Shown here one piece after another: positions 56,468 through 64,000 of a DNA stretch of 64,000 bases. Positions within the stretch are counted from its first letter, which is position 1. The number at the start of each line of letters is the position of its first letter. The position numbers and the translations under genes are program-made. This DNA comes from Nodosilinea sp. E11 (lineage in GTDB: Bacteria; Cyanobacteriota; Cyanobacteriia; Phormidesmidales; Phormidesmidaceae): positions 1,916,001 through 1,980,000 of the forward strand of contig NZ_CP136520.1 in assembly GCF_032813545.1 (NCBI RefSeq). Direction: 5' to 3'. The notes under the pieces were generated by a model. It had not been told where the DNA came from, did no database searches, and saw nothing but the letters and a program-made list of their open reading frames with translations.

Positions 56468-57064
56468 ATGGCATCAGACTATCAGCCCTCGTTGCTCTCT
56501 GATGCTGATCTGCGGGCGGCAGATCTGTCGTGGGCCTACAACCGGCCTGCTGGGTCAGCCATGCTGGCCGATGAGCTTCAGGAATGGAAGCGGCGAGTCG
56601 CTCAGTTTCAAACGACGGTCAGGTCTGGCCCCGCGATCGCCCAGGGAACGCTGTTTGATTTGGCTGCCAGTTCCCCCGCCGATACCCTCGACCCCTTTGG
56701 GCTGCCGCCGCGCAATGCTGAGTTTTGGCGCGGGCAGTTTCAAGAGTCTGGGGTGCCCGCCCTCTACTTTGTGGTTGACCACGAGGCGGCGGTGCTACTC
56801 TATGTGGGCGAAACCGTAAAGTCGAACCAGCGCTGGAAGGGCGTTCACGACTGCAAGCGCTACATTCTTAGCTATGTAGAAGCCCACCGCAGCCACGATT
56901 TGCCTGTGGCGGTAAATATTGGTTTTTGGCCCCATGCCGATCGCGATCGCAAGGCCCGGCAGGCCCTAGAGCTAGAGCTGATTCAACGCTGGCGATCGCC
57001 TTTTAACAAAGAAAACTGGGCGATCTGGAGCACCCCCTTTGTCGGCGGCAAGCTAGAGACCTAG
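56468..57064 (+). CDS. GIY-YIG nuclease-like protein
   Basis: A 198-residue protein, start ATG 56468 (several in-frame starts are possible upstream, TTG 56411 or ATG 56453). Residues about 95-150 show a GIY-YIG-like fold: ALYFVVDHEAAVLLYVGET (degenerate GIY...YIG), then NQRWKGVHDCKRYILSYVEA, and the C-terminal ELELIQRWRSPFNKENW contains the Glu and Asn expected late in the domain. The N-terminal 90 residues are polar. Stand-alone GIY-YIG proteins in cyanobacteria are uncharacterised. It lies 81 bases after cobO. Confidence 0.7.
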   Translation: MASDYQPSLLSDADLRAADLSWAYNRPAGSAMLADELQEWKRRVAQFQTTVRSGPAIAQGTLFDLAASSPADTLDPFGLPPRNAEFWRGQFQESGVPALYFVVDHEAAVLLYVGETVKSNQRWKGVHDCKRYILSYVEAHRSHDLPVAVNIGFWPHADRDRKARQALELELIQRWRSPFNKENWAIWSTPFVGGKLET

Positions 57065-57127
57065 ACCAAACAACAGTTGCTAGGAGCCGTGTCCAAAAGG
57101 GGCCGGAGTACCCTGGCCACCGTAACC

Positions 57128-57205
57128 GAATCCGGCTGGGTTACCTCCAGTTCAGCAGGGCGCATGCCATGCGCCCCTACAGTTTGACCATTTGGGAACA
57201 GGGTT
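57128..57205. repeat. Dispersed hairpin element, copy 3
   Basis: GAATCCGGCTGGGTTAC, GTTCAGCAGGGCGCATG with the hairpin GGGCGCATG / CATGCGCCC, then CCCCTACAGTTTG and TTTGGGAACAGGG. Nearly the same as the copy at 26579; between the GIY-YIG gene and the ArsA-like gene. Confidence 0.7.
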
Positions 57206-57232
57206 TATGCGATCCGAATTTGGTCTTACCCC

Positions 57233-58414
57233 CTACCCTATCGTCGCAAAGCGAATCTTCAGGTAGTCGTCTTCCATCTTTGCGCCCGAGGGTTGCAGCG
57301 CTGCCAGGGCCTGGGGCAGTACCAGGTTGCGGCGGTGATTGCCGATGCGTACATTCAGCTCATCCGCCGACTTGCTCAGCTCAATCTGGTCTTTAGGAAT
57401 ACCCGGCAGGTAGAGTTCCAGGCTGTAGTTACCGTCCTCCTGCACCACCCGCAGCGTGGTTTCTTTGTAGTAGACCTGGCTAGGGTCTTCGTCGGCGTAG
57501 AGGGTTTCTTTGAGGCGCTGGAGCGATTCTAGACCGCAGAGTTCTTCGGCAAACAGCGGCACCTCTTTCACCGGCAGGGGGTGAAAGTTCTCGTGGATTT
57601 CGTGCTTGTACTGCTGCTGCTTTTCTTTCATTCGCTGAAAGAACGGGTCTTGCACCTCGTCGGGAATGATGCGGTTAGCGATCACCAAGTCGGTGCCGAC
57701 ATTGTAGAGGCTGAGGTAGGCGTGGGCACGGAGCGATTCTTTAATCACCATTTTTTCGGGGTTGGTGACCAGGCGTACCGAGGTGGTGCCTGCGTCGGTT
57801 AGCACTTTCTCGAGCTCAATCAGCTGTTCGTAAAACTCGTAGGGCGCATCCATCACCTCTTTAGTGGGCAGGTTAAAACCCGCCACCGGGCGAAAGAAGG
57901 GCTGCACCAGGGGCCGCAGCGCCTCAGAGACGGCCTGGAAGGGCTTATAGAGTTTACGCATGTACCAGCCCGCCACCTCAGGCAGGCTGAGCAGGCGCAG
58001 GGCAGTGCCCGTGGGGGCCGAGTCGATGATTAGCACGTCGTACTCGCCTTCATCGTGGTGGCGCTTCATGCGCACCAGGCTAAAGATCTCGTCCATGCCG
58101 GGCAGAATGGCCAGCTCCTCGGCCTCAATGCCCTCTAGGCCACGGGCTTGCAGCACGTCGGTAATGTAGCGCTTCACCGCGCCCCAGTTGCCTTCGAGTT
58201 CCATCAGGGCGTCGAGTTCGGCTCCCCAGAGGTTGGGCTGCACCAGGCGCGGGTCGTGGCCCAGTTCCATATCAAAGCTGTCGGCCAGGGAGTGGGCCGG
58301 ATCGGTGCTGAGCACCAGGGTTTTGTAACCCAGTTCGGCACAGCGCAAGCCTGTGGCGGCAGCTACGGAGGTTTTGCCTACGCCGCCTTTGCCGGTCATT
58401 AACAATACCCGCAT
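57233..58414 (-). CDS. ArsA/Get3-type ATPase with C-terminal Hsp20-like domain
   Basis: A 393-residue ATPase of the ArsA/TRC40 family, which in other organisms inserts tail-anchored proteins or drives arsenite pumps. P-loop [16 protein letters not shown] (about 7-22), [13 protein letters not shown] (switch I), [16 protein letters not shown] (switch II). The C-terminal 80 residues ([39 protein letters not shown]) resemble an alpha-crystallin (Hsp20) domain, a known fusion in photosynthetic organisms. The methionine-rich helical region and the CxxC of Get3 are not clear. Function as targeting factor is inference. Confidence 0.85.
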   Translation of the reverse strand: MRVLLMTGKGGVGKTSVAAATGLRCAELGYKTLVLSTDPAHSLADSFDMELGHDPRLVQPNLWGAELDALMELEGNWGAVKRYITDVLQARGLEGIEAEELAILPGMDEIFSLVRMKRHHDEGEYDVLIIDSAPTGTALRLLSLPEVAGWYMRKLYKPFQAVSEALRPLVQPFFRPVAGFNLPTKEVMDAPYEFYEQLIELEKVLTDAGTTSVRLVTNPEKMVIKESLRAHAYLSLYNVGTDLVIANRIIPDEVQDPFFQRMKEKQQQYKHEIHENFHPLPVKEVPLFAEELCGLESLQRLKETLYADEDPSQVYYKETTLRVVQEDGNYSLELYLPGIPKDQIELSKSADELNVRIGNHRRNLVLPQALAALQPSGAKMEDDYLKIRFATIG

Positions 58415-58643
58415 GTGGGTGTCCTCGCCTTTCTCGTTATGGTTCCCTATCTCTTTAATCTATAGGTTTTTTAAGCTTTCCGCAGGCGGCAGCGGGGATC
58501 ACCTGAGAGTGCGATCCCCAAAGGCGTTGTTTTTTCTACGGCTAAGGTTTTTGGGGCGATCGCGCGCTGAGGGCAAATACCGGTTTTCTTTTGTGCTTCT
58601 GTCACCGCTGGTCTACTACCTGCCTTGGAGGAGAGACCAGCAC

Positions 58644-58680
58644 AAAAAAATTGGTCTCTGGCTGACGGGCCAGAGACCAA
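58644..58680 (-). terminator. Terminator of rpsD
   Basis: On the minus strand: TTGGTCTCTGGC, 6-base loop, GCCAGAGACCAA, then TTTTTTT. It lies 87 bases after the rpsD stop. The rest of 58415-58766 shows no gene. Confidence 0.9.
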
Positions 58681-58766
58681 AACATAAGGTAAGAGTAATG
58701 TGTTATGGGCGGTAAGCAATTGGCCTCGTTGGCCAGCAAAACCAAATCTCGTAAAGACCAGCAGCC

Positions 58767-59375
58767 TTAGGCCTTACGGGAGTAATACTCAACCACTAGC
58801 AGTTCGTTGATGTTGAGAGCAACCCATTCGCGCTCAATGATGCCGTTAACTTTGGCGGTGAGCTTGGCTTTGTCGAGTTCGAGGTGGTTGGGCACGTTAG
58901 CCAAACCGGGAAACTCTAGGTTGGCTTCAACCAGTTTCTTGGAAGCTTCGCGATCGCGCACGGTGATCACATCGCCAGGGCGGCACTGGTAGCTAGGAAT
59001 GGACACTACACGACCATTGACGCAGATGTGACCGTGGTTGACGGTCTGCCGCGCCGAGGGAATAGTGGGGCCAAAACCAAGGCGAAACACGGTGTTGTCG
59101 AGCCGCATTTCGAGCAGTTGCAAAATGACCAAACCAGTAGAACCACCAGCCCGACGCGCTTTTTTCACATAGCGCAGCAGTTGCTTCTCGGTCAAGCCGT
59201 AGTTGAAGCGCAGCTTTTGCTTTTCTTCGAGCCGCACTGCGTATTCAGACTTCTTCTTGCGGTCTTGGCCGTGCTGCCCAGGGGGATAGGCTTTGCGGGG
59301 GGTCTTGCGGGACAGGCCCGGAAGCTCGCCCAGACGGCGTACGACCCGCAGGCGAGCGCCTCTATATCGCGCCAT
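58767..59375 (-). CDS. rpsD: 30S ribosomal protein S4
   Basis: Primary binder of 16S rRNA that nucleates 30S assembly. 202 residues, starting [20 protein letters not shown], with the S4 RNA-binding domain at about 90-150 ([40 protein letters not shown]). No unusual residue. It stands alone with its own terminator; in many bacteria it is in the alpha operon, but cyanobacteria often keep it separate. Confidence 0.97.
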   Translation of the reverse strand: MARYRGARLRVVRRLGELPGLSRKTPRKAYPPGQHGQDRKKKSEYAVRLEEKQKLRFNYGLTEKQLLRYVKKARRAGGSTGLVILQLLEMRLDNTVFRLGFGPTIPSARQTVNHGHICVNGRVVSIPSYQCRPGDVITVRDREASKKLVEANLEFPGLANVPNHLELDKAKLTAKVNGIIEREWVALNINELLVVEYYSRKA

Positions 59376-59423
59376 AAACGTTTACTCTCCGAACAAATTC
59401 CAAAGATTCTAATCTTAGCGCGA

Positions 59424-61253
59424 TCAAGCGCCGTAGGCAACACTCTGATATTTTTTTCTGGTCTTACTGCTGAGATCGATGATGTCTTGAAACGGATGGG
59501 AGGCCGATGGGCCGGACTGGTCGCTGTCAGGCTGAGCGGTGAACAGCTCGGCGGTAATGGCGGCGGGGGGCTGGGGCTTCGAAAACAGGTAGCCTTGGCC
59601 AAACCCACAGCCTAGGCGCTGTAAGCACTGAAGCTGCGCTTGGGTTTCGATGCCTTCGGCGACTACGGACAGGTTGAGCTGCTTGCTCAGGGCCATGATC
59701 GTTTCTACCACTTGATAATTGCGGCTGCCCGACTGAATCTGGTGAACAAAGGATCGATCAATTTTCAGAATATCGATGGGGAAGCGGTGGAGATAGCCGA
59801 GGGATGAGTAGCCGGTGCCAAAGTCATCGATGCTGATTTGAATATGCCGCGATCGCAGCGCCTGAGTCAGGGCAATAGCGGCCTCTGCGTCCTGCATGAT
59901 GGCGCTTTCGGTAATTTCGAGCTTGAGATTGGCCGGATTAACGCCCGTGTCGGCCAGCACTTGGTCAATGTCGGTGAGCAGCGTAGGGCTGGTAAACTGC
60001 CTGACTGACAAGTTCACGCTCATGGTTAAGTTGAGCCCCTGCCGCTGCCAGACGCACAACTGTTCGCAGGCTTGGCGTAGCACCACTAGCCCGATCCGCA
60101 CCACTAGCCCCGTTTCTTCCATGCAGGGAATAAACTCTCCGGGGGAGACCATGCCCCGTTGGGGGTGTTGCCAGCGCACCAAGGCCTCAAACCCCTCGAT
60201 CTGGCTGGTCTCCAAGTTCACAATTGGCTGGTAGTAGGTGACAAATTCCTGCTGGTCTAGAGCTCGCTGTAAATCGTTTTCGAGGGTAAGGCGGTGGCGC
60301 ACAGCCCTGTGCATTTGCTGATCAAAAATGTGATATTTTCCCTTACCCTGACGCTTGGCCTGGTAAAGAGCAATATCTGCTGCCTGTAACAGCGCCTGGG
60401 GCTGTAGATAGTCGCCTTGGGCGAGGGCAATCCCCAGACAGGCGGTCATAAAGACATTGCATTCTGCGGTTTCAAAGGGGGCTACAAAGGCGTCTAAAAT
60501 TTGCCGCACCCAGCCGTCTAAATCAAACCCCTCATCTACGGGGTAGAGCAAAAAGCAGAATTCGTCTTGACCAAGGCGGGCGAGGTGGTCTTGGGGGCCT
60601 AGATAGCTCTGCAAACGGTGAGCGATCACCTGCAACAGCCGATCGCTCACCGTGTAGCCAAAGGCTCCGTTGATCAGCTTAAACTGGTCGCAGTTGAGGT
60701 AAGCCAAAGCGAAGTTGGTTTGGTTCTGGTCTAGCCGTTGACCAATAATTTTGAGCAAGCCCGCCCGACTGGGGAGTTGGGTAAGCGGATCTTGAAACAG
60801 CAGGGTTTGCAGCTCAGCGGTGCGCTGATTGACGGTGGCTTCGAGGTGGGTATTGAGGTCGGCTAGCTGTTGGTACTGCTGGCTGATGCGCAGCATAGAG
60901 CGCACTCGGGCGGTGAGTTCGCTGCGGTTAAAGGGTTTGCCAATGAAATCATCGGCACCGGCCTCCAGGCACTGGGCCAGCGTCTGCTTAGAGGCCAACG
61001 CCGTGATCATGATGATCGGCACCGCTTGCCACTGGGCCTCGGCTTTGATCCGCTGGCAAACCTCAATGCCGTCTAGGCCCGGCATCATCACATCTAGCAA
61101 GATCAGGCTGGGTTGAATTTGGGGCAGGGCTGCGATCGCGGCTTCGCCATGCTCTACGTAGTGGAGCTCGTAGCCTTGATGGGCCAAAAACGCTTCAATC
61201 ACGTAGAAGTTATTGGGTTCGTCATCGACAACAAGGATAGTCGCTGGGGTCAT
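59424..61253 (-). CDS. Response regulator REC - GGDEF - EAL
   Basis: A 609-residue regulator of cyclic-di-GMP. The receiver (1-125) has the phospho-acceptor D54 in LILLDVMMPG and the final GKPFN. The GGDEF domain (about 160-320) has LGQDEFCFLL where active enzymes read GGDEF, so cyclase activity is doubtful. The EAL domain (about 335-590) is complete: EGFEALVRWQHPQ, SVNLSVRQF, LEITESAIM, DDFGTGYSSLGYLH, and so probably hydrolyses c-di-GMP. The start ATG overlaps the stop of the upstream kinase gene by 4 bases (ATGA), so kinase and regulator are a coupled pair. Confidence 0.93.
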   Translation of the reverse strand: MTPATILVVDDEPNNFYVIEAFLAHQGYELHYVEHGEAAIAALPQIQPSLILLDVMMPGLDGIEVCQRIKAEAQWQAVPIIMITALASKQTLAQCLEAGADDFIGKPFNRSELTARVRSMLRISQQYQQLADLNTHLEATVNQRTAELQTLLFQDPLTQLPSRAGLLKIIGQRLDQNQTNFALAYLNCDQFKLINGAFGYTVSDRLLQVIAHRLQSYLGPQDHLARLGQDEFCFLLYPVDEGFDLDGWVRQILDAFVAPFETAECNVFMTACLGIALAQGDYLQPQALLQAADIALYQAKRQGKGKYHIFDQQMHRAVRHRLTLENDLQRALDQQEFVTYYQPIVNLETSQIEGFEALVRWQHPQRGMVSPGEFIPCMEETGLVVRIGLVVLRQACEQLCVWQRQGLNLTMSVNLSVRQFTSPTLLTDIDQVLADTGVNPANLKLEITESAIMQDAEAAIALTQALRSRHIQISIDDFGTGYSSLGYLHRFPIDILKIDRSFVHQIQSGSRNYQVVETIMALSKQLNLSVVAEGIETQAQLQCLQRLGCGFGQGYLFSKPQPPAAITAELFTAQPDSDQSGPSASHPFQDIIDLSSKTRKKYQSVAYGA

Positions 61254-64000
61254 GGCGGTGGGCTATTGAGCAGGGTCTGAATGGTGGTTACTAACTGGTC
61301 AAGCCTGACGGGCTTACTTAAGTAGAGGTTGGCCCCCGCCGCTAGGCAGCGATCGCGATCTTTAGCCATCGCCAGGGCCGTGAGAGCAATGATGGGTCGG
61401 GTCGCTAGCTGCGGGTCTTGTCGCAGGCGACGGATTGCTTCTAGCCCGTCCATCCCCGGCATTTGAATATCCATCAGGATGAGATCAGGGTGCCCAGATT
61501 GAGCCAGGGCAATCGCCTCTTCGCCACTTCTGGCGATCAGTAGGCCATAACCCTTAATCGTCAGATAACTGGTGATTGTGCTGATGTTGGTCTCCTGGTC
61601 TTCGGCTAGCAAAATCACCGGTGCCCCCGTCGTGTCGGGGATGGAGTCTGCAATCGGTGCGATGGCGGCCGTACTAAAGGCGCTGGGCGGAGCAGTAGGG
61701 GGCCTGTCCCAGCCTGGGGCATCAATTCGCTCGTAGGGCAAATCAACGGTAAAGCAGCTGCCTACCCCCACCTCACTAGTCAGACCCACCTGGCCCCCGT
61801 GGAGGGTCACAATTTGCTTAACTAGAGCTAGCCCTAGACCAGTACCCTGGTACTGGCGGTTGAGGGCACTGTCGATCTGCACAAACGGCTGAAACAGTTT
61901 GTCAATGTCGTCGGTGGCGATGCCAATACCCGTATCGCGAATGGAAAAGCGGAGGGCATGGGGAGCCAGGCTACCGTTGAGCAGGCGCAGCGGGTGAGCA
62001 ATGGCTGCGGCTGGCAGGGGAGTAATTTTTACAATGATGGATCCCTGTTCGGGGGTAAATTTAACGGCATTGTTGAGCAGGTTGATCAACACCTGGCGCA
62101 GTCGGAGCTCATCGCCCCATAGGGGTGGCAGAGACTTGGGTATTTGAACATCGAGCCGAATACGTTTTTTTAGGGCCTGCTGTTTGACAAAGGTTAAGCT
62201 CGATTGGCATAGGTCTTCTACGGCGATCGCCCCGACATCGAGTTCTAGTTGACCCGACTCAATTTTGGCGACATCGAGAATGTCGTTGATGAGCTCTAGG
62301 AGGTGAGTGCCACTGCGCTCAACGGTTTTGAGGGCGTTGGCCTGACGGGGAGTAATCGCGCCCAAGATTTCTTCCTGCAGTGCCTCGGTCATGCCGAGAA
62401 TGGCGTTGAGCGGGGTACGCAGTTCGTGGCTCATGTTGGCTAAGAATTCATCCTTGAGCCGGGTGGCGCGCGCGAGTTCGGCGTTGGTGCGGTTGAGTTG
62501 GGCCTCGGTATGGCGGCGATCGCGATCGAGGCGATAACCCTCAATCAAATTGCTGCAGGTGGCCAAAAACGGGTCTAGGTAATCAATCATGTCCTGGTCG
62601 TAGCCGCTGGGATGGTTGGCTAGGCCCACTACCCCAACTAGGGTGTTGCCCTGGAAAAAGGGCAATCCTAAAAAGGACCTTAGCGACGGACATTCGTCTG
62701 AAGTGCCGCCCAGTTTTAGATTGGAGTTGAGGCGGTTAGCAATCACCGGCTGGCCCGTTTTAATGACGGTGGTAAGCAGGGTATTGAGGGCAGTAACGTC
62801 CACCCCCGGCTGGGGACTGCTAGCCTCGGGTGCTTTCGGGGTTGGGTTCCCGTCTAGCTGGGTCAGGCAATAGGTTTGCAAGTGGGGAATGCCCTTGATC
62901 TTCAAGCAGCCGTCTTCCAGCACCGCAGAACCGTCATCGTCAAACAACACCTCGCCAATGAAGCTGTAGTTGCTTTTGCTGACATCTAAGAGCCGGGTGA
63001 GCAGCCCATCAAAGATATCGAGGCGGTTGGTGGCGGTAATAAACTGTGCCTGGGCCTGGCTAATAATGCCCATCAAATTGTTGCTGTTTTGGAGGGCAAT
63101 TTCGGCTTGCTTGCGATCGGTAATGTCAAACTGCACCGACAAAAACTTTACCGGTCGCCCCTGATCATCTAAAAAGGGCACAATGGTGCTATCAACCCAG
63201 AAGATCTGACCTTTTTTGGTGCGATTGCACAGCTCGCCTCGCCACACTTGGCCGCTTAAAATCGTCGTCCACAGGTCTTTAAAGAAATAGGGTGAATGGT
63301 AGCCTGAGTTGACGATGCGGTGGGTGTTGCCCATGGCTTCGGCCTCGGTATAGCCCGAAACTTCTACAAAGCGATCGTTGACGTAGGTGGTCACCCCCTG
63401 AATGTCGGTAATGGCGACAATGGCTGCTTCGTCTAGGGCCAGCTTAAAGGCGGCCAGCTCTTGCAGCAGGGTTTGGCGTTCTAGCTCTGCCTGCTTACGG
63501 CAGGTAATGTCTTGAAAGGTGCCGACCGTGGCGACAATCTGCCCGCTGAGATCGCGCAGGGGTAAGCGGTTGGTCTCAAGCCAGCGCTGTTCGCCCGTGG
63601 GCAAGGTGAGAATCTCTTCAACCCCCAAGCTGGGCTGACCAGAGTTCATCACCTGACGGTCGGCAGCCCGGTAGGCCAGGGCTTCGGTCTCAAGATAGGA
63701 AAAGTCGAAGTCGGTCTTGCCTAGGATCGCCTGGGGCGATCCTAGGCCGGTAGTATCGGCAAAGCGCTGGTTGCCGCCTAGGTACACCGAGTTGCAGTCT
63801 TTCCAAAACACCGCCAATGGGAAGGTGTCTAATACGGTTTGCAATAGCTGTTGCGACTCCCGCAGGGCGGTTTCGGCCCGTTTGCGATCGCTGATGTCCA
63901 GCATTACCCCCTGCCATAGCGTGTCGCCGTTAGCCAAACGCTCTGGGGTAGCCGAGACCTGTATCCATTTGAGGGTGCCGTCGATGGCAATAATGCGGTG
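61250..64000 (-). CDS. Hybrid histidine kinase, PAS-rich (5' end outside the window)
   Basis: A sensor kinase cut by the window edge; the frame continues to base 64000 (residues ...KWIQVSATPERLANGD before the TTG at 63937 that would otherwise look like a start). In order: end of a PAS/PAC, PAS (RESQQLLQTVLDTFPLAVFW), another PAS (AIVAITDIQGVTTYVNDRFV), GAF (NRLDIFDGLLTRLLDVSKSN), HisKA with MSHELRTPLNA, HATPase (DTGIGIATDDIDKLFQPFVQ, GTGLGLALVKQI) and a C-terminal receiver with LILMDIQMPGMDG. The downstream REC-GGDEF-EAL gene overlaps by four bases, giving a phosphorelay that ends in c-di-GMP turnover. Confidence 0.92.
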   Translation of the reverse strand, partial: HRIIAIDGTLKWIQVSATPERLANGDTLWQGVMLDISDRKRAETALRESQQLLQTVLDTFPLAVFWKDCNSVYLGGNQRFADTTGLGSPQAILGKTDFDFSYLETEALAYRAADRQVMNSGQPSLGVEEILTLPTGEQRWLETNRLPLRDLSGQIVATVGTFQDITCRKQAELERQTLLQELAAFKLALDEAAIVAITDIQGVTTYVNDRFVEVSGYTEAEAMGNTHRIVNSGYHSPYFFKDLWTTILSGQVWRGELCNRTKKGQIFWVDSTIVPFLDDQGRPVKFLSVQFDITDRKQAEIALQNSNNLMGIISQAQAQFITATNRLDIFDGLLTRLLDVSKSNYSFIGEVLFDDDGSAVLEDGCLKIKGIPHLQTYCLTQLDGNPTPKAPEASSPQPGVDVTALNTLLTTVIKTGQPVIANRLNSNLKLGGTSDECPSLRSFLGLPFFQGNTLVGVVGLANHPSGYDQDMIDYLDPFLATCSNLIEGYRLDRDRRHTEAQLNRTNAELARATRLKDEFLANMSHELRTPLNAILGMTEALQEEILGAITPRQANALKTVERSGTHLLELINDILDVAKIESGQLELDVGAIAVEDLCQSSLTFVKQQALKKRIRLDVQIPKSLPPLWGDELRLRQVLINLLNNAVKFTPEQGSIIVKITPLPAAAIAHPLRLLNGSLAPHALRFSIRDTGIGIATDDIDKLFQPFVQIDSALNRQYQGTGLGLALVKQIVTLHGGQVGLTSEVGVGSCFTVDLPYERIDAPGWDRPPTAPPSAFSTAAIAPIADSIPDTTGAPVILLAEDQETNISTITSYLTIKGYGLLIARSGEEAIALAQSGHPDLILMDIQMPGMDGLEAIRRLRQDPQLATRPIIALTALAMAKDRDRCLAAGANLYLSKPVRLDQLVTTIQTLLNSPPP

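Overview
This is cyanobacterial chromosome. It carries psaC (photosystem I), psbA (photosystem II D1), a cytochrome c that looks like CytM, a pheophorbide a oxygenase-like Rieske protein and several proteins found mainly in cyanobacteria (DUF1517, DUF3082, DUF4912, DUF2993). The HIP1 octamer GCGATCGC is scattered through nearly every gene. Base composition is fairly GC-rich, except for one clearly AT-rich stretch at about 34.8-36.7 kb. The closest fit is a Leptolyngbya/Nodosilinea-like filamentous lineage; that is inference from style and gene content, not from a marker gene.

Layout. 0-4.7 kb: the edge of an unlisted minus-strand gene (1-151), tmk-holB overlapping, a hicB-hicA toxin-antitoxin pair, a cyanobacterial HTH-like protein and a secreted SH3 protein. 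4.7-16 kb: a RecD-like helicase, a small decayed gene, a DUF1517 membrane protein, an Hsp20, a cellulose-synthase-like glycosyltransferase, a membrane NACHT NTPase behind a rhodanese, an Asp/Glu racemase, an ion-channel-like TrkA-N protein, and psaC. 16-29 kb: secA, speA, two YbjQ-family genes, an EamA transporter, pgi, a holin-like membrane protein, a BASS-family symporter and a monooxygenase-domain membrane protein. 29-34.8 kb: cytM-like gene, psbA with promoter and terminator, an esterase, a flavin monooxygenase and an SDR. 34.8-37 kb: the AT-rich island with a protein carrying an RNxxxH (HEPN-type) motif, plus large inverted repeats. 37-42 kb: SelO, DUF3082, an iron-sulfur photolyase and an IS110-family element with a structured leader. 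42-49.6 kb: fur, rsmE, a possible small RNA locus, comB, DUF4912, DUF2993 and the Rieske oxygenase. 49.7-64 kb: a cyanobacteriochrome-type diguanylate cyclase, cysteine desulfurase, TPR protein, tRNA-Arg(CCG), cobO, a GIY-YIG protein, an ArsA/Get3 ATPase with an Hsp20-like tail, rpsD, and an operon of a hybrid histidine kinase (cut by the window edge) and a REC-GGDEF-EAL regulator.

How it fits together. Most genes are housekeeping or photosynthetic. A recurring theme is cyclic-di-GMP: a probable light-sensing GGDEF protein, a REC-GGDEF-EAL regulator fed by a multi-PAS kinase, and a cellulose-synthase-like enzyme with a PilZ-like tail. The parts most likely to hold something undescribed are the HEPN-type gene in its AT-rich island, the non-coding leader of the IS110 element (bridge-RNA candidate), the structured intergenic RNA candidate at 44.2 kb, the dual-cysteine photoreceptor, and the channel-like protein with a non-canonical pore motif. 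Family names were assigned by reading motifs; no database search was run.
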